Source: Batillaria attramentaria
Lineage: Eukaryota > Mollusca > Gastropoda > Batillariidae
Assembly: GCA_018292915.2 (NCBI GenBank)
Contig: JACVVK020000087.1
Coordinates: forward strand, 797,501-861,500
Direction: 5' to 3'
Length of the DNA: 64,000 nt
Part shown: positions 11,670 through 23,500 of the stretch, piece by piece
Numbering within the stretch: position 1 is the first letter of the stretch
Layout: each line of letters begins with the position of its first letter
Notes under the pieces: model-generated
Databases searched by the model: none
Told to the model about the DNA's origin: nothing
The model's input: only the letters and a program-made list of their open reading frames with translations
Made by a program: the position numbers and the translations under genes

Positions 11670-14600
11670 TCCTAGTGGGAGGGAAATGGGGGCCCTATGA
11701 ATGGTGAGATACCCTTAGTTCTGTTAGACATTTCAGTGGTAGGATGGTAGATCCCCCCTCCCTCCTCCACTGTGGCTTGTAGCCAATATAGGGCAAGGCG
11801 GACTTGTCCAATGGCATACAAAGCACACATCTCCTAGATCTAGGAAGCACTCTCAGCTTTACTTACTTCCCTTACTTTCAAATTGACCTGATTGAGCGCA
11901 TGTTTTCAGCTTTAGCGACGCCTTTGTTCCGATTCTATGTATGACTTCTAACAACACCAGTGAGTTAAAACCCGTACCCAACGAGCAAAAGCAATCTTCG
12001 GCCAACATGGTTGTGGTAGTTTATCGTTCTGGGTAATGGCCCCTCAAGAAAACTGCATCACATGGAAAGGGAGGTAAATTGCGCTGACCAAAACAAAACA
12101 AAAACAAAAATGCTGTTGTGTTGAACAATTTTTTTTTTTTTTTAATCCAACACTGTTGTATGCTAATCTGATTGCTAGACACACACAAGGTCCGATCAGG
12201 ACTCCTTTGTAAGTACCACTGGAAGCAAAACCCATCCCTCTAAAGACTGAAATAAGTATTGCTTGGTACTGGCCTCTGTAGTCCTGTTTTCGTTCTGGTG
12301 GGACCTGTGGAGAGATTGGTTGCTAGAGAATTGTCATGAAGGTGGGACAGGGGTACTGGTCGGCAATTTCATACTACAATCCTTGACATTCTGAATGACT
12401 AAAAAAAAACAACACACAACTTCAAACAGTGTCACACATTTTTGAATGATAAAAATTACTGCATGTTAAAACACATACATGTGCCAAAAAAAAAAAAAAA
12501 AAGATAAAAAACATGCCATCAACAACAAACTCATGTAACAGTCACTACATCAGTCTAAAACTGGCATTTGAAATGCGACACACACAATGTATCACTGTAA
12601 AAAAGTACAGTCTCAACAAGCGTGCACAGCTGCATAGCCACCGCCATCAATGGAATGTGAGGGAACACCAACAAGAAATAGGATAATTCTATACATGTAC
12701 AGTACAGCAAAATATAACTTTCTGGTTTTTTTTTTTTTGTTACATTGGCTAATCTGGTGTAAGTTTTTTGTCTTTTTTTATGGAAAATAGTGCAAACTGC
12801 ACTTCAGCCAGTCAGGCAAAGCAAAATTCTGATGAAGGCAGGAAATCCCAGCTGGGACTTGGAGTCGATGAAGGTACAGATGACATTTTCAGGTGGCTGC
12901 ATAATTATGTGCAGGAAAAAGCTTGTGGAAATAACACTAGAAAAAGTACCTTTGCCTGTTTAAACAGGGGAACAAAGATATATATGTGCAAAGGCCACAG
13001 TGAATTCACGTACAGAATACAGACTGTAAATGTGATAAAAGGTGAACCATAACACCAACAAAATCAACCCTCCAATCGCCACTTCACAAAAGAGAGATAA
13101 AAATGTATAAACCATTAATCATGTGACCAAGCCAGAGAAATCCTAGCATATAATGTGATGCCGCATGCGAAAACAGGGCTCAAGTCACTGGGTACTGTTA
13201 TGAGTTTTGAGCTAGACCAGGCAAAAGAGCACCGAGTATTATATGGATTGACCACTGTCCCTCCCAACTTCAAAGAGTTATAGCTAAACAGCTATCACAC
13301 TTAAAAATATTGTGGTTTTTTTCTGGCACCAGGAAAGACATAGTTTGGATGTTTCCACAAATTTCATAACACAAAAATGAACACTTTGACACTTTAGCCG
13401 TGTTTTCGCATGCAGCGTCACATTTGCTGGGATATTTCCCATGCACAGTCACATGATTATTTCAATGAACTGCTGATAGTGACTGTTTTTTTTGTTTTTT
13501 TTTTAAACACATACAACAAACAAGTGACCAACGCGTGATTGTGGAGACAACTGCCTGGAAAATATTAAAGGGCCACCGTCCAACATTGACCGGGAACAAC
13601 TTCTGTTTGTGAACAGTTTGTGCTTGTGAGCCTGCCTGTATGCTAAAAATAGTCTGTCTTAGGGTTTGTAAAGCTCTCAATTATTTACACGCAATACACT
13701 GATGGATAACTTAATGAGGGCAACTTTAACAGCTCCAAGCTCTTCTGGTCGGCCATGAGAGAAGACTGCAGCAGATGATGTGCGTTTCAGCCTGTGTTTG
13801 GTCAATACCAGACTTTTAATTTTAAGGCAGTGACTCACAGTATGAGTGTGACTGTGCATGAGTCTGTATCAGTATATGGTACAATGCTAGACATCCCCTT
13901 CCGCACTAGAGCTGGCCTCAAAGAGCATATGGAACTTTGCAGTGTGACACAAGAATTCAACGGTGGTCTGGGGTAAAAGTTTAAAACTATGTACATACTA
14001 GGAGGAGGAGGGGAGTGTGTTTGACTTCAAGGGCTGACTGCAGCTTGTGTTGACTGCAGCCAAGTCTCTCCTGGAAGGACTCAAATGAAGGAGCCAAAGT
14101 GGTACTTGCTGGCACTTTCAAACCAGCAAAACAGTTCCAAACCATTTTGTAAGTCTGGAAACGTTAGGCAGAGGACCTTTAACAAACAGTTAAAAAGATC
14201 ATCATCACAGACCTTGATTTTTCTTTCCTCACAGATTTTTAACAACATTATCACTGTACAGTTCCCTGAAAACACAGTCACAACTTGATTGAATATTTTT
14301 ATCTCCTCCCTTGCCTCTGCCTTCTAGTTCTGCAGTCCACATGCAATGTTAATCAACTGGGTGAAATAACAGATTCAACTAAGTGACTGGACCACAAGAA
14401 TTTCCAAGCAATGGGTATTACAGGCATATTTAGCTTTATCTTTTGCTGCTTCCTTGATTTCTTCTTGTTCTTCCTCTTCTGCGTTCCCTTCCCTTTTTTT
14501 TTATTTTAAAAAAAATTTGGTCTGCTTGAGCTGCTTCATTTTCTTTTTTGCTCTTGGTGGTTGATTTGGCACTTTCCATATTATTCTGACATTGCAAGCT

Positions 14601-15770
14601 GAGACCAATTATGTCCTGGTTTGCTTTCCTGTATTCTGCAGCATGCCCTCTTACCTCCATTGTTTATGAATTAAGATCATCCAAAGTCTGACTTTACAGA
14701 GAATGTTAAATGTATCTCACTGAATTTTGCCATCTGCAGTGGGAGTCTTGATGATGGGATCAAAAGTCAAAGCCAGTTTCATCCCAACTTCTAAATAGTC
14801 TCCGTCTCAGTTTTGCTTTGGGGTTTGTTTTTGTTTTTTGGGGGTTTTTTTTGTGTCTTTGTCATCATCAAGGGTGGGTGAGAAGCAAAGCTGAGGACTG
14901 GAGGGGGGGGGGGGAGGACAGGGGGCATTGGGGGTGGTGTGGCGGTGGTGTGGATTTAATCAAGTAATCAGTTCTCCACCACATTCGTGCAACATCACAT
15001 TGATATTCACAAGGTATATATATCACTCTCTTGTTCTAAGTACATCAATAGTGAAAATATACCAAAGAGACTTGTAAGAAAATTGTAACAAATACTTTGA
15101 TTCAAAAACAATCAGAAAAGCTGAGATTATGCCTTTTCTAACAGATAATTATACATTATTTACAGAAATAAATTACAGCATGCACTGTGAATTAAATTTA
15201 AACTACAGTAATTAATATTGATTCTTGATTTGCTCTGTCCAAAGTAACCTTGACTGACAGTGATAGCCAAACAAACAAAAAAATGGTTGGGGACAAAACA
15301 GGTAATTCCAACTCCAAGAATGTATTTCACTGAAAAAAATTCACCAAAAATTAACATGGTAATTGGTGCCTGATATTTTCCTTTCCATTTCCTGTCCAAT
15401 ATTTTCCTGCATTGTTTCGAGTTCCAGACAGAGATGCAAGGCTATGAGGTATGTCTAAAATGATAAAGATCCACAACAAATTTAACAACTCACAACCAGC
15501 CATCAACAAACTCAATATGAGTTACCAGACTCATCATAAATATCTTTCAAGGTGCATATATGATATTGTAACTGTATACACTGTACAACAGCCACATTTG
15601 CATGATTTCTTCCAGGTAAAAAAAGCAGAAGTTATGCAGAAAGAACAAATCAAAAAGAATGACCTAAGCCGGGATGCTAACAGTATGACCTGTGAAAAGA
15701 GAAGGAAAAAAGCTCATTCTGGCAATGCTTTTAACACTAACAGCTGATCACAGAAGTAGTTAAGCTGGGG
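10971..15770. other. Gene-free AT-rich stretch
   Basis: No domain-bearing ORF or phase-consistent exon chain was found on either strand. Simple repeats include (AT)n at about 11599–11667, A-runs near 12487 and G-runs near 14905. This could hold the distal 3' flank or long 3' UTR of the minus-strand kinase gene, but nothing proves it. Confidence 0.45.
11599..11667. repeat. (AT)n microsatellite
   Basis: About 69 bp of alternating TA. Confidence 0.98.
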
Positions 15771-15774
15771 TGAA

Positions 15775-15942
15775 AGGGTGGGTGTGTTTAGGTTTATCTT
15801 CCTTGTCCACCGCATATAAGGGTGATGTCAAAGATGGGGCAACAAGGAAAAAGCCAGCACAAAGTTCTGACTCCCAGCCAGGACTCGAACTCACAACCAG
15901 AGCATTTTAAGTACAATGTTCTACCACTCGACAGTCCCAGTT
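15775..15942 (-). mobile_element. tRNA-derived SINE, diverged copy
   Basis: The reverse-strand copy keeps both body and tRNA-like head (CTCGAACTCAC…, GTTCTACCACTCGACAGTCCC). It is more diverged than the copies at 9069 and 34230. No clear target duplication is visible. Confidence 0.75.
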
Positions 15943-16811
15943 AAAACACAAAATGCACAAAGAGTAAGATTTACATGATAAAACATTCACCAGACATCCA
16001 TATCTATCAGTCATCCAACCTCAAAGTGAAATATATAACTTGCAAACTTTGCGTTTTGATTCTGTCAACCACAACAACAACAAAATCTGTAGTAAAGAGC
16101 AATACAAAAATTGCATCAGCTGTGTCTCTCTCTCTCCTGCTCAATATGACTTCACACGTGGAGACATACAGAGATGTGGATGTACACTGTATGAAACAAG
16201 AGTAACATAAACATTCCTGTTGATAAACTTCTTTTTAAAAATCAGTAAAAAGGAGGACCTTAAGGTAGAGCGGTGACCACTTCCACAGTGCAAGGAGTAG
16301 CATAGCCGACCATTCTCCAGAGGACTTTCTCAGCAAAGCTCCAGCACAATGGAGTGTAAAACCTACCTTGTGAAGCTCAGATTGAAGCTTCACCAAGGAA
16401 AACACACCTCATGTTGTGGCAAGTCACCAGGGTGGTGATACTTAACAATAGTTAGTGACCACAGCTTGCCACACTGCAAACACGTTCACTGATAAAATGA
16501 GCTGTTATACCAACTCACGGTTATGCACTCTTGTACAGGTGTAGAAATGCGTTCTGACAAGATCAAAACTGGTCCAAAAACAGAAAAGAGAATCCGAAGT
16601 TCAAGATCAGAGCACCAACGGTGATATGTATTCTCATTCTCATCACTAGTAGTCCACAGTTTGGCAAGTCTTTAGTTGCAAATGCTAGTAGGATTCACAC
16701 CATTTTCATAATGTATCTCACACACTGGATAATTCCACTCCCCAAACTGACATACTGATGAACATGCTGAAACTTGTAGACGATTTCACCATCATCTGAT
16801 AGCCGCAATTT

Positions 16812-16880
16812 TCAGTACAGCATGTTTTCACAGAAGGATCTGTGCACACACATGTAAACAGTCTCAAGAACATGCGATGC
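16812..16880 (-). repeat. Duplicate of kinase-gene C-terminal codons in its 3' UTR
   Basis: This segment is about 107 bp downstream of the true stop and is a diverged copy of the last 23 codons plus flank. Read on the minus strand it gives ASHVLETV…CVH…LY-stop, against ASRVLETVDKCVH…LY-stop in the gene. The flanking GATTTCACxAxCATCT word is also duplicated. Confidence 0.75.
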
Positions 16881-16918
16881 TTCAAGATGATTTCACAAGC
16901 ATCTCATGTCTGCCGTTT

Positions 16919-17515
16919 CTAGTACAGCACCTTTTCACGGCCAAATGTGTGCACACACTTATCCACAGTTTCAAGAACACGCGACGCAGCTCCATTTAAG
17001 AGCGCTGGGTAGTCTCTTTCTGTCAGTTCTCGTACGTGCAGATCAGCTAACTTGAACCCTGATGCCTCCATTCTCCGGACGACCTGTGTGGGAAACGAAA
17101 TAAAGTAAGTGGTCACACTTAGAAACATCACATTCATCCCAACCGCTTACGTACAGGGCTTTCATAATGTAACATCAATTTTGGCTGCCATGTGTACCGC
17201 TAGCTCAGTACAGGTAGTATACAGAGGCACGTAAATGCAGTCATGCCACTTGGAATGGCAGCCTGCATGCAGCACAGCCACTGTTGCGGAGATGATAAAC
17301 TTGTCAATTGATGCCAAACATTTGTACTGCACAGTGCACTATGAGACTGACATGCCAACAAACTAAAGTCAATGCAAAAAAAAAATCATCCAAGTGTTAA
17401 CATCATGCAGTGAACCACAATAGTGAGGACCAACAGGAAAAACATGTTCCATGTTCCCCAAACCTACACACTTTCTAAAATGACACACAAGCAAGGACAC
17501 ACACATGCGCGCGCG

Positions 17516-17564
<49 letters not shown>

Positions 17565-20500
17565 CATTATTCCCTACATAACAATTTTCCATTTAAAAAC
17601 AAAAAATACAAGGAGATATGAAACAAACTTGTGTTTTTTAAAAGAATACTTTAACTTAAGCCACACTCACCTCCTGTCCGAGAAAGCAGACCTTGCTGGG
17701 CATATTGCTACCACAACGGAAGCAGGAGAGCACCTTGTAGACAACGTTGGGGAACTGGCAATGGTTCAGGTACCTCACGTAGTCAGCGGCTGGCTCTTGA
17801 AAGCCTTGGTCTGCATCCACATGGATCAAATGGCCTAGGGGGAAAAAAAATTGTTACATGTAGATAAACAGGAACACACACACACTGTTACACTATGGGA
17901 AGCCAAACTTTCACAAGATTTCTCCATACTGACCTTTGAAGCCCCTGTGGAGGTCGCTGGGTTTGCTGATGTGTCCCAGCCACCATAGCAACACGTACTC
18001 CAGCTGCAGCTTCTGCGTGCGGTCAAAGGTCACGACCTCTGTCACCATTGAATCCAGATACTGAAGCTCCAATGGTGACCTTTTGATGACCTTGGGAGTG
18101 GGTGCGACAAAAAGGCCTGGAAAAAAGAAATCCATCTGTACACAAAATCTTCATGAAATACCTAATTACATGTAATCTCTACATGTTATCCCCAGCCAGA
18201 ACAATCTTGCTAAAGAAAAATTAACATTAAAAAATTGACTTTTATATACACATGTGTGTGTGTGTGGGTGGGGGGGGGGGGATCTTATATGTGTTTAGTC
18301 CTTGAGGTCTGTGACGTGTGTTTAGTGCCGCTGTTTAATAACAAATTGCCCAAATTGGGATAATAAATGAAACTGAATTGAAAAATTAAGGATCAATAAT
18401 CTCAAAATAGCCAAAAATCAGGTGATGCCAATTTCCATACTGTCTAGTCCATTCCAAGAAAGTTGTCTTTACTTTCGTAGAACTTTGCTCCAACTTTCAA
18501 ATTTTTTCACGGCTTTTTCTTTATGGCCTAGAAGAAAAAGAAAAGGAGGGAAAACGGACAGATATCCTCACCTCTGAGTGTGCCATCCGCGTGGGTCATC
18601 GAGCCGAATGCTGTATGCCAAGCCTCGTCGGCATTAAAGGTGCTCACCAGAGTGGACGCGATAACACCCTCTGTGCATGGTGGTGTATGGTACAGCTGCA
18701 AATGAAAACTCTGCCATGACAAAACAGTTCAACTAGTATGAAAGAAAGCGCTACGATGCAAATGCCAACATGACCTAAGACTGGCAAACTTACCGCCTAA
18801 TGCCCTACCAGTACCACCAAAACATGTTTCCTCTAGGTTCATTTTCCCCATCCATCAAAAAGTTTTGTTACTTAGGACAGCTAATGGTGAAACTAACATA
18901 TAGTATCAGCTGCACATACCGTGCCGTCAATAACCAATACACGGATACAATGATATGGTGAAAGGTAGGCGCCGTCCGTTTGTAGGCACAAGGTGGCGGC
19001 GGCCGTGACAGCAGGTCAGTATGAGCCGGCTAAGCCGGTCCAGAGGCAAAGGGTTAACATCGTTCAAGCTCGCTTGCAGAGCAGTGTGGGGGCATGTCTT
19101 GCCGGTAGGCAAGCCAGGTGGGAAACTGGCGATTGGGGGTTGGGTCAGGTGGCTTGGGAGTCATGTGCCAGGCTAACTCACTGGGGCAAAAGAGTCAATA
19201 GAGGGTTATCCCTCTTGTTGCCAAGTACGCGAACGCTTCTGACTGAAGTTGTGGGGGTATAGGGGGAATCTCCTATTGTATCATGTCATCTGGTATATCC
19301 GTAGGAGAAACCAACATATTGTATCAGCTGCACGTAAGAAGCTGAATGAATGAAAACACTCTCCATGTACAGACTCAGCAACTTCTATGCAGCTCTGCAT
19401 CCTCAAAATCCAGTCATAAACAAGCAAAGCCCATGGCTTCCCCATGGCTCAATCCTAACACCAACCATTACATCTTTAACCCCCTTCTAGCCTGCTTGCT
19501 GGAGGTCGTTTGTGAATCACGGTGCTTTATCAAAGCCGATCGAACCTGTGTTGATTGCTTCCCACTAGGCACCATTTTGTCAACACTTGAGACGCGCACT
19601 ACGATTGGCTGCATGATCTAGAAACTCAACTGAGATTGGCCACAACCTCCAGTTCAAAGGTTACTGTCCACAAAGCACTAAAAATAGTCGATGTAACAAG
19701 CTTCGGTCAAATTTGTCTCCTCCGTATTTTTCGCGGCCAAACCGTATTTCCGTATTTAATTGAGTCAAGCGGAAAATCATACGCCCATTCCGTACTAGTT
19801 GGCCCCTCTGAACTCACCCCCAGAAGACGATCCAGGTGGTAGACTAAAGCGAACGCAACATGGTTTTGCTTCTCTCCCTCCTCCACCACGAACTTGGCGC
19901 GCGAAATCTTGTGTCCAGCTGACGAGGTGTTGTAGTTGATGATCATGGAGCCTCCGTGTGACCCCTGACCTGACAGAGGTCGAACGCTGCTGAAGCCCGT
20001 GATGCTCTGCACACGCACTGCACGCTTCCAACTCTTTTCTGTCATGCCTGGGGAGGAGAAGGGAAAGTACAGCAGGCAGAAGGGAAAGTACAGCGGGCAG
20101 AAGGGAAAGTACAGCGGGCAGAAGGGAAAGTACAGCGGGCAGAAGGGAAAGTACAGCAGGCAGAAGGGAAAGTACAGCGGGCAGAAGGGAAAGTACAGCG
20201 GGCAGAAGGGAAAGTACAGCAGGCAGAAGGGAAAGTACAGCGGGCAGAAGGGAAAGTACAGCGGGCAGAAGGGAAAGTACAGCGGGCAGAAGGGAAAGTA
20301 CAGCAGGCAGAAGGGAAAGTACAGCGGGCAGAAGGGAAAGTACAGCGGGCAGAAGGGAAAGTACAGCAGGCAGAAGGGAAAGTACAGCGGGCAGAAGGGA
20401 AAGTACAGCAGGCAGAAGGGAAAGTACAGCAGGCAGAAGGGAAAGTACAGCGGGCAGAAGGGAAAGTACAGTGGCAGTGATGTTGCCAGGATATTTTTTC

Positions 20501-23500
20501 TTCGGCGATTTAGCCGAAACAGCCAGGAAAGTTTCGGCTTTTTACAGAAAGTTTCGGCTCTCTCTGCCGAAGCAGTTTTACAAGTTTTTCGACTAGATTC
20601 CCTACTGTTACGTGCTCCCACCACCTCCATGAATTAAAGAAGTTCTGTAAAGTTGCGTTTTCTTGGAAATCAGTCCAGCCAGCACAGGAATCTCGCAGAA
20701 ACGGACATAATCGAGCCGATTCACTCGTGAAAACTTCGGCTCGGCCAGCCGACATGACAGACAGATTATCAGCTTCTTTTTAAAAAATCCGCTTTTAGCC
20801 GAGATCCGACCCCAAACGACAGTGCAGTGGGTAGGAAAGATTTTAACACTATAACGGTAAACCAACAGATGAAATCTGATACCAAGAACAGGGCTTCATA
20901 ATTCATACGTGAGAACTACAGTGCCAACGTATGAAGTCAGGACATTTCTCCTGAATATTACCCACTGTGGTGCAGAAATAATACTACTAATAGGTTCATA
21001 TTATATCTGCCTTGATAAGAAAGTGATCAGACACATTGAAAATTGGTCTATGACTAAGGGCAAGGGTCAAGAGACAACATACTCTACACTTGTAAATACA
21101 CGTTCAGTTAACTGAAACGAAGCTGGAAACACTAAGATCAGTTTTAGCATACAACAGCCAGTATGAACAAGCAGGCTGTACAATTTGTTTTCCTTTTATA
21201 TACGGTAATATTTCTTTGATGTCACACTAAGATCAGGCGACAGGGACAATGTATACATATCATGTGCTGTCTATGTGCGTGTGTGCTATGTGTGTGTATA
21301 TGTAAGTGCATACATGCTCATGACTTCACATTTCTTCGAGCAAGTTTTGTGAATCCACATGGTAAATCTTTGTATATATTTGTTAAATTTTGAGTACACT
21401 CATCTATAACTATACACTGTATGCATACATACACATGTTGAAAAAGTGAAGAAGAGAATTTTTAAAAAACAACCCCCAAAAAACCCAAAAACCATATGAA
21501 AGTTTTTGTCCTTGTGAAAACCATCCCCCCCCCCCCCCCCCAAATATTTCAGTGACTTCAACAGAAAACTACTGCAGTTCCGGTTGCCTAAATTCCTACC
21601 TTTCATGCCCATATGAGCCATGACCCGCCTCTCCCTGCTGTGGAGCGCATCCTCTAAGTTGACCTGGTGACGGCTGACACACTGCTGCATCTCCTTCATC
21701 TGATCAGCTTCACTCATTTTCTTGTCGCTCTTTCCCTCGGCACCTTTGTGCGTGTCCTTCGCAACCTCTAGGCCCTTGTTCCTGATAGGTTCCTCCTGTT
21801 CTATGGAGGAGCCCTCTTTCTTCAGAAACAGTGTCACTCCCAAGTTGACATGAGGGATGCCAGAGTTCTTTCCCTTGAAAACTACTGTCATCCGACCTGA
21901 AAAATGGATTTGATGACAGTTTCGAAGACTGTTGCGAAGACTTCGACGACATAAGCCCAGCAACATATGTGGTGTCTTACACTACAATCACATGGACCTC
22001 GTGACCATCTCAACTGACAAAACCGAGCTCCTGCCCAATGTGCGGTAAAAAGCAGATCAGTGATACGGATATTTTTCCCTTCATTTTTTTTACTGATCAA
22101 CTCAAGTAGAGATCTGCTGAAAAGTTTGCTCAGCAATGCTCAATAAATGGCAAGGATGGGTTTAAAAATTTGCCAAATAACCAAATTATGCACTGCACAA
22201 CAAACATAATAGCAGTTTTGAAAGCCATTTTCAGTGAATGCATTTAACCAAAAGATGACAAAAGTTTCTGTAGCAACTTTAACGTAAGTGCCAATATTCA
22301 GAAAGAAAAAATAGGGAGAAAACAAACAAAAAAACACCGGCCCCCCGTAGTGTAGTGGTTAGCACTTCAGATGATGGACCGGGAGACCCGGGTTCGAGTC
22401 CCAGCCGAGGCAAGTGGGATTTTTCTACCTAGGTCGGCTCCTACCCACAGCAGGTGTGCTATGGGCCCAATGGGGAGGCTGTTGCCACACAGCCGAGATT
22501 CACCCACTTCGCGGGTGCGACTTTGGGGGTGCTTCCCTTGGTATGACACGTCTTATGATGTGGATGATTACACGGCCGGCACTGCAGGTGCCGTAGTTCC
22601 CAGGCCTGGTTACTGCCGGGATATTTATGACAGGAAGCGAGGAATGCGGCCCTGTCCCGCAGTCCCAAACCACACGGACCTCCATAGCATCATCTCACCA
22701 TCATCCTCATCTCCATCAGCATGCATAATAAAAATTGCCCCAGCTTCCGAGCCCTCCGTGGATTCCACCCATTACCTGGGAGGAACACCACTGAAACTGG
22801 CAAAGGAGTTGGGGCAGCAAAAAAAAAAAAAAAAAAAAAGCATTATACACTGCACAGCAAACATCGTCAACACATCTAAAACTCACTTTCAGTCTCAGGG
22901 TTTGCCGAGAAGACGGCAAAGGCCCTGCACTCCGAGTCATCGGAGCAGTGATCCATGGCAGCACTGAGGGAACTGAAGGTCATCACGCAGCCCCACAGCA
23001 CGCGCGAGTCTCCACATGTGTAGTCGTACAGCCCGGGAAAGTTGGACGAGTCCATGCGCTTGTACTTGTGGGGTTGAGGGTTTAGCTCGCCTCTCTAGTG
23101 AAAACAAAAACACCATTTTACGTGTCGAACATTACAAGAATGAAAACAATGAGGACAGCAGTAAGAAAGAATTTATTTTAACAATTAAGCCTGGAACTAC
23201 AACAAAATCATCAGCATGAAAATCTTCAGACATCACTAAAGTACCGCCATCACTCACATCTTTCACATCCTCCTCCTGCTCCAAGGGATGGTCACCTCGC
23301 ACCTTGTTGCGCCTGGTTTCGACAACGTTATCACGTAGGTTATCCTCCTCCTCATCTTCATCTTCATCCTCATCTTCCTCCTCGTGCACATTGCCCACAT
23401 CAAGATGCTGGTCTCGCTTGTTTTTGAGAGCGTTGTACCCAGGTAAGTCTCTAATGCCATCATCCTCACGGATCTCTGTTGAAAAAACATGAACGTGACT

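Noticed and set aside
12768..13052. 94-codon + strand ORF
   Set aside because: It has a plausible composition but no recognisable domain, no promoter or splice context and an AT-rich setting; the length is compatible with chance.
19999..20637. + strand 212-codon ORF of KGKYSGQ repeats
   Set aside because: It is a reading of the 21-bp minisatellite in an intron of the minus-strand kinase gene; there is no flanking domain.
22336..22415. Functional tRNA gene
   Set aside because: It is the head of the long SINE; the same body follows in a second copy and no clean cloverleaf can be drawn.
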